The notes below the pieces were generated by a model. The model was given only the letters and a program-made list of their open reading frames with translations. It was not told the DNA's origin and ran no database searches. Both the position numbers and the translations under genes were made by a program. Shown piece after piece: positions 1-7,865 of a DNA stretch of 64,000 bases. The DNA lies in contig JBGTSJ010000027.1 in the NCBI GenBank assembly GCA_041940305.1, forward strand, positions 1 to 64,000, given 5' to 3'. Source of the DNA: JBGTSJ01 sp041940305 (GTDB lineage: Bacteria > Planctomycetota > Planctomycetia > Planctomycetales > Planctomycetaceae). Numbering within the stretch: position 1 is the stretch's first letter; each line of letters opens with the position of its first letter.

Positions 1-42
1 CATCCCTTGCGACTGTTCACCAAACTCGGCTATCGGAACTAA
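1..42 (+). CDS. 3' end of an upstream gene (partial, uncertain)
   Basis: The first frame of the window is open from base 1 to a TAA at 40-42 and reads HPLRLFTKLGYRN, a plausible protein C-terminus. It is followed 15 bases later by a strong hairpin that could end transcription. Only 13 codons are visible, so the product cannot be named, and a chance open frame is possible. Confidence 0.25.
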   Translation, partial: HPLRLFTKLGYRN

Positions 43-57
43 GCGAAAGCCCTGCGA

Positions 58-91
58 AGAAACCCGGCTTCTCACAAGAAGCCGGGTTTCT
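58..91. terminator. Terminator-like hairpin, AAACCCGG family
   Basis: A perfect 15-base-pair stem (58-72 with 77-91) with a 4-base loop sits between the possible gene end at 42 and the convergent DUF1501 gene ending at 116. That position suits a bidirectional transcription terminator. Related hairpins occur at 53906-53937 and 60408-60437. There is no clear U-tract. Confidence 0.5.
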
Positions 92-115
92 ACTCCACTC
101 TGACTGGAAATGTCC

Positions 116-1414
116 CTACACCAGCTCGCTGATGACCTGCCGATGCTCCAGCAGATACTGCGGGCGGCCGTTGGGATCAACCAGCTGTGCCGTCTCGACG
201 TCGATCCCCAGCTGGTGATAGATCGTCGCGAACACCTGCTGCATGTGGACCGGGCGTACCACCGGCCGCTCACCGAGGCGGTTCGTCGCGCCGATCACCT
301 GCCCGCACTTCAGCCCTCCCCCGGCCAGGAACACGAAACCCGCCTGCGGCCAGTGGTCGCGGCCGGCGTTCCGGTTGACCCGCGGCGTGCGGCCGAATTC
401 GCCCGACATGACGATCAGCGTGTCGTCGATCCGTCCGGAATTCGTCAGGTCTTCGATTAACGCGCTCAGGGCCGCATCCAGCCGCGGCAGCTGCTTCCGC
501 ATCGAGTTGAAGTTCTGCCCATGCGTGTCCCAGCCTCCCCACGAGAGTGACACGTTACGGACGCCCGCCTCGATCAGCCGCCGTGCGAGCAGGAACCGCT
601 CGTTGTTCCGCTCCTGCCTGATGCCGTAACGGGCGACTGTCTCGGGAGACTCCTCTTTCGTGTCCAGCGCCTTCGCGACTTCGCCCGACGTGATGATGCC
701 GACGGCCCGCTCGGCGAAACTGTCGATGGCGTCCATCATGCCGGCGTCGTCGATGTCGGTGCGAATGCGGTCGAGATCCGAGAGCAGCTGCTGCCGGTCG
801 GCGAACCGTTCGGTGGTGACGCGGTTCAGCGCCAGGTTCTGGCGACCCACACCATCCGGCCGATACGCCGCATGCACCTGCCCCAGGAAGCCCGGCTTCG
901 TCCAGCCGCTCAGGTCGATGGCGGTTGGTGCGGCCCCGTGATGAGCCGCCTGCACCGGTCCCCACAGCTTTGACATCACCGGCCCGAGTCCCGGACGGCC
1001 GCCGATGTTGGACAGCTCCCGCTGCGACCAGCCCGAATCGGACTGCGCCGGATTGTGCTCGTTCTTCAGATCGTCGATCGAGCGGACCAGCACGCACTTG
1101 TCAGCCTGCGAAGCCAGCAGCGGCATCAGCTCGCAGATCTCCATCCCGGAGACCTTCGTCGCGATCGGACTGAACTCCCCGCGAAACTCCTTCGGCGCGT
1201 CCGGCTTCAGGTCGAACGTGTCCATGTGCGTCGGACCGCCGGGCAGGTAAACATTGATCACCGACCGGCCTGTAGCCGCGGCCCCCGCCTGCGCCTCAAG
1301 CCGCAGCAGGTCGGCCAGCGTCAGCCCCCCCATGCCCAGCGCCCCAATGCGCAGGAAATCGCGCCGAGAGACTCCATCACAAAAGCCGCGAGCCTGTCCG
1401 AGAAGTGACAGCAT
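116..1414 (-). CDS. DUF1501 family exported protein
   Basis: Product of 432 residues. The N-terminus has a twin-arginine signal (SRRDFLRIG near residues 16-24, then a Gly/Leu-rich stretch), so it should be exported folded through Tat. The body matches DUF1501, an alkaline-phosphatase/sulfatase-like fold abundant in planctomycetes, with segments such as LPGGPTHMDTFDLKPDAP and MSGEFGRTPRVN that hold the probable metal-binding Asp and His positions. DUF1501 genes often accompany DUF1549/DUF1553 c-type cytochrome genes, but no such partner is visible here. The substrate is unknown. The 3' end faces a terminator-like hairpin at 58-91. Confidence 0.85.
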   Translation of the reverse strand: MLSLLGQARGFCDGVSRRDFLRIGALGMGGLTLADLLRLEAQAGAAATGRSVINVYLPGGPTHMDTFDLKPDAPKEFRGEFSPIATKVSGMEICELMPLLASQADKCVLVRSIDDLKNEHNPAQSDSGWSQRELSNIGGRPGLGPVMSKLWGPVQAAHHGAAPTAIDLSGWTKPGFLGQVHAAYRPDGVGRQNLALNRVTTERFADRQQLLSDLDRIRTDIDDAGMMDAIDSFAERAVGIITSGEVAKALDTKEESPETVARYGIRQERNNERFLLARRLIEAGVRNVSLSWGGWDTHGQNFNSMRKQLPRLDAALSALIEDLTNSGRIDDTLIVMSGEFGRTPRVNRNAGRDHWPQAGFVFLAGGGLKCGQVIGATNRLGERPVVRPVHMQQVFATIYHQLGIDVETAQLVDPNGRPQYLLEHRQVISELV

Positions 1415-1513
1415 CAGATCGCTCCCGAAAACAAGAAGAGGACACGGGAACCGCGCGGTCGCTGAGCTTATAGTCTATCGATCGTTGGAGATGGATCAAT
1501 AGCGGTGGATTCG

Positions 1514-1569
1514 TCAGAGGTCAGAGGGCAGTGGGCAGAGGGCAAAGGGCAAAGGGCAAAGGGCAAACA
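1514..1569. repeat. Heptanucleotide tandem tract, GCAAAGG type (8 units)
   Basis: Eight consecutive 7-base units: TCAGAGG twice, GCAGTGG, GCAGAGG, GCAAAGG three times, GCAAACA. It is the first of three heptamer tracts between the DUF1501 gene and the methyltransferase gene. Confidence 0.8.
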
Positions 1570-1580
1570 GGCTAAAGCTT

Positions 1581-1615
1581 GAGATTTCAAATATGAGATC
1601 TCAGATCTGAGATCT
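1581..1615. repeat. Heptanucleotide tract, GAGATCT type (5 units)
   Basis: Five units in 7-base register: GAGATTT, CAAATAT, GAGATCT, CAGATCT, GAGATCT. The units resemble the longer GATTTGA/GATTTCA tract at 31711-31794. Confidence 0.7.
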
Positions 1616-1620
1616 GTGGG

Positions 1621-1683
1621 CGCCAACAGCCAACAGGCAACAGCGAATAGCCAACGACCATCAACCATCAACCACCGATAACC
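1621..1683. repeat. Heptanucleotide tract abutting a start codon (9 units)
   Basis: Nine units in exact register, from CGCCAAC and AGCCAAC through AACCATC to GATAACC, fill 63 bases and end at the base before the ATG at 1684. They occupy the place where a ribosome binding site would be expected, and no Shine-Dalgarno sequence is visible. Confidence 0.75.
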
Positions 1684-2484
1684 ATGCAGTTCCGTGATCA
1701 AAATCGAACCGCCTGGGACGAACTGGTCCGCCGGGGCAGCCAGTTTGCGCATGTGGCGACCGATGCGGAGTGCGCCCAGCCGTTGCTGACTCTCGATACC
1801 CATGGCTGGCTCCCCGGCAGCGTGGCGGGACTCGACGTGCTCTGCCTTGCCGGAGGAGGCGGGTGGCAATCGATCCTCTACGCCGCCGCCGGGGCGAACG
1901 TCACCGTGGCCGACCTCTCACCCGCCATGCTGAGGCTGGACGAGCAGGAAGCTGAGCGACGTGACCTGCGCGTGCGCACCCTCGAAGCGTCGATGGACGA
2001 CCTCTCACTGCTCGGGGACGCCACGTTCGACATCGTACACCAGCCCGTCAGCACCTGTTATGTCCCGCGGCTCAAGCCGGTCTACAGCGAGATCGCCCGC
2101 GTCCTCCGCGACGGCGGCCTCTACATCAGCCAGCACAAGCAGCCGACCAGCCTGCAGATCGTCGACCGGGACGATCGGGACCGATACGTCATCGGCATCG
2201 GTTACTATTCGCGCGATCCGCTGCCTGCCGTGCCGGACGCGTCGTACCGCGAGGAAGGCACGACCGAGTACCTGCACTCGTGGGAGGATCTGGTGGGCGG
2301 CCTGTGCCGCTGCGGATTCGTGATCGAAGACCTGACCGAGCCGCGCCGCGGCGACCCCAAGGCGAAGCCGGGCCACTTCCGGCATCGCGGGATGTTTGTG
2401 CCGCCGTATCTGCGGATCAAGGCGCGGCGAATCGCCACCCGCGACACACTGCAGGGGCGGAGCCCGATCTGGACGCCGGAGTGA
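1684..2484 (+). CDS. Class I SAM-dependent methyltransferase
   Basis: Product of 266 residues. SAM-binding motif I is seen at about residues 50-63 (VLCLAGGGGWQS), an acidic motif follows (VADLSP, about 75-80), and a later segment resembles motif IV (FDIVHQPVSTCYVPRLKP). This is the usual layout of small class I methyltransferases; the substrate cannot be told. The ATG directly follows a 63-base heptamer tract, so there is no visible ribosome binding site. Translation may start leaderless or further inside. It appears to be a single-gene unit. Confidence 0.8.
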   Translation: MQFRDQNRTAWDELVRRGSQFAHVATDAECAQPLLTLDTHGWLPGSVAGLDVLCLAGGGGWQSILYAAAGANVTVADLSPAMLRLDEQEAERRDLRVRTLEASMDDLSLLGDATFDIVHQPVSTCYVPRLKPVYSEIARVLRDGGLYISQHKQPTSLQIVDRDDRDRYVIGIGYYSRDPLPAVPDASYREEGTTEYLHSWEDLVGGLCRCGFVIEDLTEPRRGDPKAKPGHFRHRGMFVPPYLRIKARRIATRDTLQGRSPIWTPE

Positions 2485-2506
2485 GCGTTTGAAGAGGAAA
2501 GAATTG

Positions 2507-2534
2507 AACAGGAGGTAACGGAGAAAACAGAGAG
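2507..2534. repeat. Nonamer-register repeat downstream of the methyltransferase
   Basis: Units close to AACAGGAGGT, AACGGAGAA and AACAGAGAG lie 22 bases after the methyltransferase stop codon. Similar 9-base units lie just after guaA (28959-28985) and after a second methyltransferase (50374-50400). Confidence 0.55.
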
Positions 2535-2603
2535 ATCCATTGACGGCAACAGTCGCGATGCCGAAGCGCCGCTATCAAAGAGGAGCCTCCGTCAGGACCT
2601 GTA

Positions 2604-2624
2604 GACGGGGTCTGTGACCCCGTC
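2604..2624. repeat. Palindromic hairpin GACGGGGTC-TGT-GACCCCGTC
   Basis: Perfect 9-base-pair stem with a TGT loop in the spacer between two convergent genes. It could end transcription, but there is no U-tract. Confidence 0.6.
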
Positions 2625-2661
2625 CGGACCAAGCTGGGTCGTCGAGCTTTCGCCCGATCGC

Positions 2662-2680
2662 CCGGCCTCACAGAGGCCGG
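2662..2680. repeat. Palindromic hairpin CCGGCCTC-ACA-GAGGCCGG
   Basis: Perfect 8-base-pair stem with an ACA loop, 37 bases after the previous hairpin. The 2485-2779 spacer holds these repeats and no convincing gene. Confidence 0.6.
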
Positions 2681-2779
2681 CTACAGAGGTTTTTGCGGAA
2701 CCTCAGATCAGAATGAAGCCTCGACATCGCGATCGACTGCCTGACTTCGACCATCACTCCCGACTCTGATACCTCCTGT

Positions 2780-3574
2780 TCATCTCTTCTCTTCTGCGGC
2801 TCGCGTCGGGTCACCGGTCAGCGGCAACTGCGTCACCACGCCGTCCAGGAACACGGCGAGTCTCTCTGCGGCCTTCGTGGCCTGTTCGCGGAGCCGCCAC
2901 ATGTCTTTGGCGCTGGAGAACCGCTTCCATAGTGCGCCGGCGACGGCCCCGGCCCGCACGGATCCGGTCGGGCCGAAGATCGCCATCACCTCCGGCGGGA
3001 GATCGGTCGACATGTCGTCGCTGATCACGCGCACCGCCAGAAACTTCGTGTGCGACTCCCGGCAGACCGCCGCCACGGCCGAACTCTCCAGGTCCACCGC
3101 CAGCGCTCCCGTCTGCTCCGCCAGCGACTGCTTCTCGGCCACGGTGCGGACGATCTGCTTCGCCGTGGCGATCGGCCCGACGTGCAGCCCGTGAGCCGGA
3201 TCAGCCGGCATCTGCAGATCGAGCTGCACCGATTGACCATCGGGATCGATCACGGAGTTCGCCATGACGATATCGCCCACCCGCATCTCGGGCCGCAGTG
3301 CACCGGAAAACCCTGCCGACACCACCCATTGAGGCGTGTGGGCATCCAGCAGGGCCTGCGCCGCCTTGCGTGCTCGGGTGAGGCCCGTGCCGCTTTCGAC
3401 GACGGCGATCCGCAGATCTCCCAGCAGTCCTCCGCGGAACGTGAACGCCCCGCCGGTGTATTTCTTCACACGATCGCAACGTTCCAGGAAGGGCGCCACC
3501 TCCAGCGGCAGCGCGCACACCAGTCCGATGTCGCAATGCGCCGTGTCCCGTTCCGCCGCCGTGTCCGTCGCCAT
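2780..3574 (-). CDS. Nucleoside phosphorylase / MTA-SAH nucleosidase-like protein
   Basis: Product of 264 residues in the PNP/UDP phosphorylase superfamily. The core motifs are present: VVSAGFSGALRPEMRVGDIVMA, the ribose- and base-binding segment AVDLESSAVAAVCRE, and VRVISDDMSTDLP with the probable catalytic Asp. In this family the acidic DLES segment replaces the MEGAA of classical MTA/SAH nucleosidases, so the nucleoside substrate is uncertain. Hydrolysis of a purine nucleoside formed from S-adenosylmethionine fits the trans-sulfuration enzyme gene just upstream, but that link is inference. It lies on the same strand as that gene, 108 bases apart. Confidence 0.75.
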   Translation of the reverse strand: MATDTAAERDTAHCDIGLVCALPLEVAPFLERCDRVKKYTGGAFTFRGGLLGDLRIAVVESGTGLTRARKAAQALLDAHTPQWVVSAGFSGALRPEMRVGDIVMANSVIDPDGQSVQLDLQMPADPAHGLHVGPIATAKQIVRTVAEKQSLAEQTGALAVDLESSAVAAVCRESHTKFLAVRVISDDMSTDLPPEVMAIFGPTGSVRAGAVAGALWKRFSSAKDMWRLREQATKAAERLAVFLDGVVTQLPLTGDPTRAAEEKR

Positions 3575-3595
3575 AGATCGCCTGCGAATCTCACA

Positions 3596-3625
3596 CTAGC
3601 CCGACGCGCCAGCGAGGGCCGAACG
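3596..3625. repeat. Dispersed GC-rich repeat, copy A
   Basis: Core CTAGCCCGACGCGCCAGCGA followed by GGGCCGAACG. Near-identical copies lie at 12929-12958, 16538-16567 and 18627-18656, all in spacers and all in the same orientation. Confidence 0.7.
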
Positions 3626-3682
3626 TTGCCGAGCACCCGACCCTTACTCGTCACATACACAGCCCGTCCATCGCACACATCA

Positions 3683-4831
3683 TCAACGAACCGCACCATC
3701 CAGCGCCTGCCGCATGTCGGCCACGAGATCGTCGGGATCTTCGATGCCGACCGAGACCCGAATGGTTTTCTCCGTGATGCCGGCCGTGCGCCGCGCCTCG
3801 GCCGTCATCGATGCGTGGCTCATGGTTTCCGGATACGACACCAGCGACTCCACGCCGCCGAGCGATTCGGCGAGATAGAACAACTCGAAGCTGGTGAGCA
3901 GCTTTTCCGCCTCGGCACGGCCGCCGCGGATGTCGAAGCTGAGCATCGCTCCGAAGCCGTGCTGCTGCCGCTTCGCCAGCGCATGCTTCGGATGCGACTC
4001 CAGTCCCGGATAGTAAACCCGCTCCACGCCGGGGTGCTCCGCCAGCATCCGGGCCAGCGCCATCGCACCGCGCTGATGAGCCTCCATCCGCGGACCGAGC
4101 GTCTTGATGCCGCGCAGCACCAGCCACGCATCGAATGGCGAACACCCCACGCCCAGCGCATTGACGATATACGCGACGCGCTCCGCGTGCTCCTGCTGCC
4201 GCGTGACAATGCACCCGCCGACGACGTCCGAATGGCCGTTGAGGTACTTCGTCGTCGAGTGCATAACGATGTCCACGCCATGCTCGAACGGCCGCTGCAG
4301 GGCGGGCGACATGAACGTATTGTCGGCGATCGTGATCGCCCCCGCCGACCGGGCGGCGTCGCAGATCGCCGCGATGTCCACGACACGCAGCAGCGGATTG
4401 CTGGGGGTTTCGATCCAGACGCACTTCGTCGCCGGGGTGATCGCCTGCCGCAGGTTCCTGGGCTCCCCCATATCCACGAACGAGAACTTGACGCCGAACG
4501 ACGAGTACACGTTGTGGAACAGCCGGAACGTGCCGCCGTAGATGTCGTGTCCGGCGATGATGTGGTCGCCGGGCTGGAACAGATGCATCAGCGCCGTGAT
4601 GGCCGCCATTCCGGTGGCCGTCGCGCGGCACGAAATACCCCCTTCGAGGGCCGCGATGTTCTCTTCGAGCGCGGCACGGGTGGGATTGCCGCTGCGGGTG
4701 TAATCGTATCCGCGATGCGTCTGCAGGTCGTCCCAGAAGAAGGTCGACGACGGATAGATCGGCGTAATGACGCTGTTGTACGCCGAGTCCTTGTCCACGC
4801 CGGTGTGAACGCAACGGGTCTGAAAGTGCAT
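3683..4831 (-). CDS. Cystathionine gamma-synthase/lyase family PLP enzyme
   Basis: Product of 382 residues, normal for the Cys/Met metabolism PLP-enzyme family. Landmarks are the N-terminal VHTGVDKD and YDYTRSGNPT segments (phosphate and active-site Tyr region), SCRATATGMAAI, the aspartate that holds the pyridine nitrogen in ITIADNTF, and the Schiff-base lysine at about residue 195 in HSTTKYLNGHSDVVGG. It probably makes or breaks cystathionine or a related thioether. Synthase and lyase cannot be separated by eye. It acts in the cytoplasm and lies upstream of the nucleosidase-like gene on the same strand. Confidence 0.85.
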   Translation of the reverse strand: MHFQTRCVHTGVDKDSAYNSVITPIYPSSTFFWDDLQTHRGYDYTRSGNPTRAALEENIAALEGGISCRATATGMAAITALMHLFQPGDHIIAGHDIYGGTFRLFHNVYSSFGVKFSFVDMGEPRNLRQAITPATKCVWIETPSNPLLRVVDIAAICDAARSAGAITIADNTFMSPALQRPFEHGVDIVMHSTTKYLNGHSDVVGGCIVTRQQEHAERVAYIVNALGVGCSPFDAWLVLRGIKTLGPRMEAHQRGAMALARMLAEHPGVERVYYPGLESHPKHALAKRQQHGFGAMLSFDIRGGRAEAEKLLTSFELFYLAESLGGVESLVSYPETMSHASMTAEARRTAGITEKTIRVSVGIEDPDDLVADMRQALDGAVR

Positions 4832-5348
4832 TGCCGCAATTCCTCAAGATAGGCGAAGCCACAGTCTAGGCGTGATTGACACCTCCGGCAAACTTCGCGA
4901 GGCTGGACGTTCGTGGTGGGATCACGAGCTCAGAGGTTCCGGACGCCACATAGGTTCGCTTTCGCCGGCGAAATGAACCACGGAGAACCCAGGGCCGCCC
5001 ATTGCCGTAACCAAACGACGGTCACCACGGAGTCAACGACCGCACGGAATCAGCTTCTGCTTTGTGCTCTTTGTGCCGTTGTGGTTCTCACTTTTTTCGG
5101 AGGAAGTGCGGATTCACGACGGCACGACAACCTTGCATGGCAGTGTTGGACCCAACCTGGAGGTTGGCGCCGAAGTGATGAGAACCGCGAAATGCGCGAA
5201 AACGACGAAATCAGACAAGGTGATCGCACGCCCGTTTCTCGGTTGTTTTCTGCATCTCAGTGTGTTTAGAGGTTCTCCAAGGATGTGCGCAGCGCGACAA
5301 GATTCTGTTCGTAGATAGACGCAGCGGCGTGAAGGTGTGAGGCATTCC
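4832..5348. other. Intergenic region without a convincing gene (517 bases)
   Basis: This divergent spacer holds no ORF with protein-like composition. It includes 9-base-register CTTTGTGCT/CTTTGTGCC units near 5059-5085, related to the hairpin arms at 47711-47765, and should contain promoters for both flanking genes, which I could not place. Confidence 0.5.
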
Positions 5349-5855
5349 ATGCGAGTCGGCATCTTCGCAGACGTGCACGACCACCTCGACAATCTCCGCC
5401 TCGCCGTGGAGTGCTTCAACGCGCGCCGTTGCGAAGCGGTGCTCTTTGCGGGAGACCTGGTTTCGACATTCGCCGTGCCGCCGCTGCGAAAGCTGAATTG
5501 CCCCTTCTACGGCTGCTTCGGAGACAACGAGGGCAATCGCCCTGGGCTCCTGGCCGGAATGAGCATCATCGGCGAACTGCGGGACGCCCCCGCCCTCTAC
5601 ACGCTGGCCGACGGCACGCGCGTGGTGGTGATGCACATGGAGCGGCAGCTGCGCGGCTTTGACGAGCCGTTCGACGTCGCAGTCTGCGGACACACCCACA
5701 GGCCCGTCATTGCGAAAGATGATCAGGGCCGGCTCTGGATCAATCCCGGCGAGACGAGCGGCTGGACCTTTCGCCGGCCCACCGTCGCAGTGCTCGAAAC
5801 ATCATCACTGAGCGCCGAGATCGTATCGCTCCTCGATGCGCGGGGGGCGACTTGA
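5349..5855 (+). CDS. YfcE/MJ0936-type metallophosphoesterase
   Basis: Product of 168 residues. The metal-binding motifs of calcineurin-like phosphoesterases are present in order: FADVHDHLDN (DxH), FAGD, FGDNEG (GDN), a lone His in VVMHM, and CGHTHRP (GHTH). Proteins of this length act as manganese-dependent phosphodiesterases in the cytoplasm; the natural substrate is generally unknown. I prefer the ATG at 5349, preceded by GAGG with 6-base spacing, over an in-frame GTG at 5337. Confidence 0.85.
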   Translation: MRVGIFADVHDHLDNLRLAVECFNARRCEAVLFAGDLVSTFAVPPLRKLNCPFYGCFGDNEGNRPGLLAGMSIIGELRDAPALYTLADGTRVVVMHMERQLRGFDEPFDVAVCGHTHRPVIAKDDQGRLWINPGETSGWTFRRPTVAVLETSSLSAEIVSLLDARGAT

Positions 5856-6190
5856 GGCATTCGTCGACCCAACGACATCGTGCGCGCCCGCGCGGCGCGA
5901 CCTGGCTCGCCATGGTTTCCCGGCCCCGGTGGCGGATGACCGCGTCGACAATGAATGCCATCCCACTCCGATCAGACAGCGCGCGGGCGCGCTCAGAAAA
6001 CTGTCAAGACAAAATCGAACCTTCCCGATTGCCGAAATCTCGCAAGCCTCACTTCCCCCGTTTGGGGATTTGTGTTTAAATCGAATCGGGCCTGCGGAGA
6101 GCCGTGTTCGTGGCTGGGACGGCGACCCGCATTCAGGTTGTTTGGCAAGGACAGTTGATCCGCGGTTGACGCGGTAAAGGTTTAACAGAC
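5856..6190. other. Intergenic region without a convincing gene (335 bases)
   Basis: No protein-like ORF is seen. A more AT-rich stretch around 6060-6090 probably includes the promoter of the downstream zinc-ribbon gene, but no convincing -35/-10 pair could be chosen. Confidence 0.4.
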
Positions 6191-6490
6191 ATGCTGCACT
6201 TCACGTGCGACCTGTGCGGACGCACCATCGACCATGAGCGCTACATCGCCAAGGTCGAGGTGACCCCAGCCTTTGATCCGGAGGAAGTCACCGAAGACGA
6301 CCTCGACTCGGATCACCTTGAAGTCGTTGCCGACTCGCTCGCCGAACTGGAGAGCACCGGCGACTTCGAGTTGGAAGATTTCGGGCCGAAGAAGTTCCGC
6401 TTCGACCTCTGCCCCGGCTGCTGGAAGCGCTACCAGAAAGATCCGCTCGGACGCGATTCGCTCCGCCGGCTGAATTTCAGCCAGAACTGA
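6191..6490 (+). CDS. Small zinc-ribbon-like protein
   Basis: Product of 99 residues with two cysteine pairs, CDLCG at the N-terminus and CPGCW near the C-terminus, flanking an acidic middle region. The pairs could bind one zinc ion. I do not recognise a named family; the cysteine spacing and acidic body resemble small conserved planctomycete proteins of unknown role. It is followed 86 bases later by the thermonuclease gene on the same strand. Confidence 0.6.
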   Translation: MLHFTCDLCGRTIDHERYIAKVEVTPAFDPEEVTEDDLDSDHLEVVADSLAELESTGDFELEDFGPKKFRFDLCPGCWKRYQKDPLGRDSLRRLNFSQN

Positions 6491-6576
6491 CCGGGGTGGC
6501 TGACTTCGCAGGACGTCAGCATTCCGCGGAACACGAGAACTGCGTCTCCCCCGCCCATCCGGAGTGACGCCGCGCC

Positions 6577-7089
6577 GTGACGTTTCGCTACCGACGCCGA
6601 CCGCGACACGCCGCCTGGGTGCTGGCCGTCCTGGTGCTGCTGGCGGTCCTCCGGCTGCAGCGCGAACCGGTGCACGTGCCGCCGGTGGCCGAAGCCGGAG
6701 CCGCACACGTCCAGCGCGTGGTGGACGGCGACACCCTGCTGCTGTCCGGCGGCGAGCGCGTCCGGCTGATCGGCGTCGATACCCCCGAGTCGGTCAAGCC
6801 GGACGCGCCGGTTGAGCCTTTGGGCCGCGAGGCGTCCGACTTCACGAAGCGGATCGCCGAGGGGAAGGACGTGCGCCTCGAGTTCGATCGCGAGCGCGTC
6901 GACAAGTACGGCCGCACGCTGGCCTTCGTCTACGTCGGCGATCTGTTCCTCAACGAGGAACTCATCCGCCAGGGCTACAGCCGGGCCGAGACGCGATTCC
7001 CCTTCCGCTCCGACCTGCAGCGGCGGTTCAAAGAAGTGGAAGAAGAAGCCCGGGAGGCGCGCCGCGGCATCTGGGGACTGCCCGAGTGA
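6577..7089 (+). CDS. Thermonuclease-family (SNase-like) nuclease, membrane anchored or exported
   Basis: Product of 170 residues from a GTG start at 6577. A hydrophobic segment at about residues 13-25 after several arginines is a signal peptide or anchor. The staphylococcal-nuclease domain follows: VVDGDTLLL, VRLIGVDTPES, the catalytic Arg/Glu region LEFDRERVDKYGRTLAFVYV and the closing GIWGLPE. It should cleave DNA or RNA outside the cytoplasm using calcium. A GGAG lies about 12 bases before the GTG. Confidence 0.85.
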   Translation: MTFRYRRRPRHAAWVLAVLVLLAVLRLQREPVHVPPVAEAGAAHVQRVVDGDTLLLSGGERVRLIGVDTPESVKPDAPVEPLGREASDFTKRIAEGKDVRLEFDRERVDKYGRTLAFVYVGDLFLNEELIRQGYSRAETRFPFRSDLQRRFKEVEEEAREARRGIWGLPE

Positions 7090-7110
7090 CTCGCTGCTCC
7101 ATCGACGGCG

Positions 7111-7542
7111 TCACACCTTCTCATCCTCGTCGTCGAACTCGAACGTCTCGCCTGAGTCGGCGTCCTCGAATTCATCGGCGTTGAACTCGAACGCATCGGT
7201 CTCGGCCGGCTCGGCCGCCGCGAGTTCTCCTTCGCTGATCGCCTCCGGCATCTCGTCCGGGATGATCTCGGCGGTCTGGGCACCCGTGCTCCCCGATGCC
7301 GCCCCGACCTCGACCGGCTCGGCTTCCACTTTCTCTTTCGGCCCGCGCCGCTTGCCCACCAGGATGATGATTGGCGTGAGCGCCACGAGCACGCCGATGG
7401 CAGTCGCCGCCCCGTTCACGATGAGGATGATGGTCCCCATGTTCTCGGTATGGTTCACGAATGCCAGGATGGCGACCACCGCGAGCCATGCGGCCGGAAT
7501 GGCCGCGACCAGAGAAACGGCGGCGAGGGCAAGTCGACTCAC
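7111..7542 (-). CDS. Small membrane protein with acidic C-terminal tail
   Basis: Product of 143 residues. Two hydrophobic segments (about residues 4-28 and 36-62) are followed by a basic KRRGPKEK turn and an 80-residue tail dominated by Glu, Asp and Ala. No family is recognised. The arrangement suggests two membrane helices with a long acidic tail. It is convergent with the thermonuclease gene, 21 bases apart. Confidence 0.55.
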   Translation of the reverse strand: MSRLALAAVSLVAAIPAAWLAVVAILAFVNHTENMGTIILIVNGAATAIGVLVALTPIIILVGKRRGPKEKVEAEPVEVGAASGSTGAQTAEIIPDEMPEAISEGELAAAEPAETDAFEFNADEFEDADSGETFEFDDEDEKV

Positions 7543-7865
7543 GATCGGAAACCTCAGAGCGAGACCGGGAACGCCGCCGCGGCAATGCGGCGGGCGACTC
7601 CATCGTACCGGGCGCGATGGAGCCGTCTCAAGACCCTATGCCGGGGTCGGGAGAGAATCTCCCCGCGCCCTCATCGGCGATTCCCGCCCTCCGGCTGCAG
7701 GCGCGAACACCGACCGGGCCGGTTTTGGCGGAATTGGGCGATAACCGGTGAGCATGACCGGCAGGACCGTTGCAGTGCTGCGGGGAATCTCCGTGCAGTC
7801 CGAAAACGTGAATGCGTATTCAATGCACAGCGGACGGCACACGGAGTGTGCCTGCGACGATGGCC
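7543..7865. other. Intergenic region without a convincing gene (323 bases)
   Basis: No protein-like ORF is seen. A small palindrome, GGGAGA-GAA-TCTCCC, lies at 7649-7663 and may belong to the end of the DUF4159 transcript. Confidence 0.4.

Noticed and set aside
3050..4852. A 600-codon plus-strand frame opposite the nucleosidase-like and trans-sulfuration genes
   Set aside because: The opposite strand carries two clear enzyme families; this frame is Arg/His-rich shadow.
4913..5269. A 118-codon plus-strand frame in the 4832-5348 spacer
   Set aside because: Composition is not protein-like, there is no ribosome binding site, and it overlaps short repeats.
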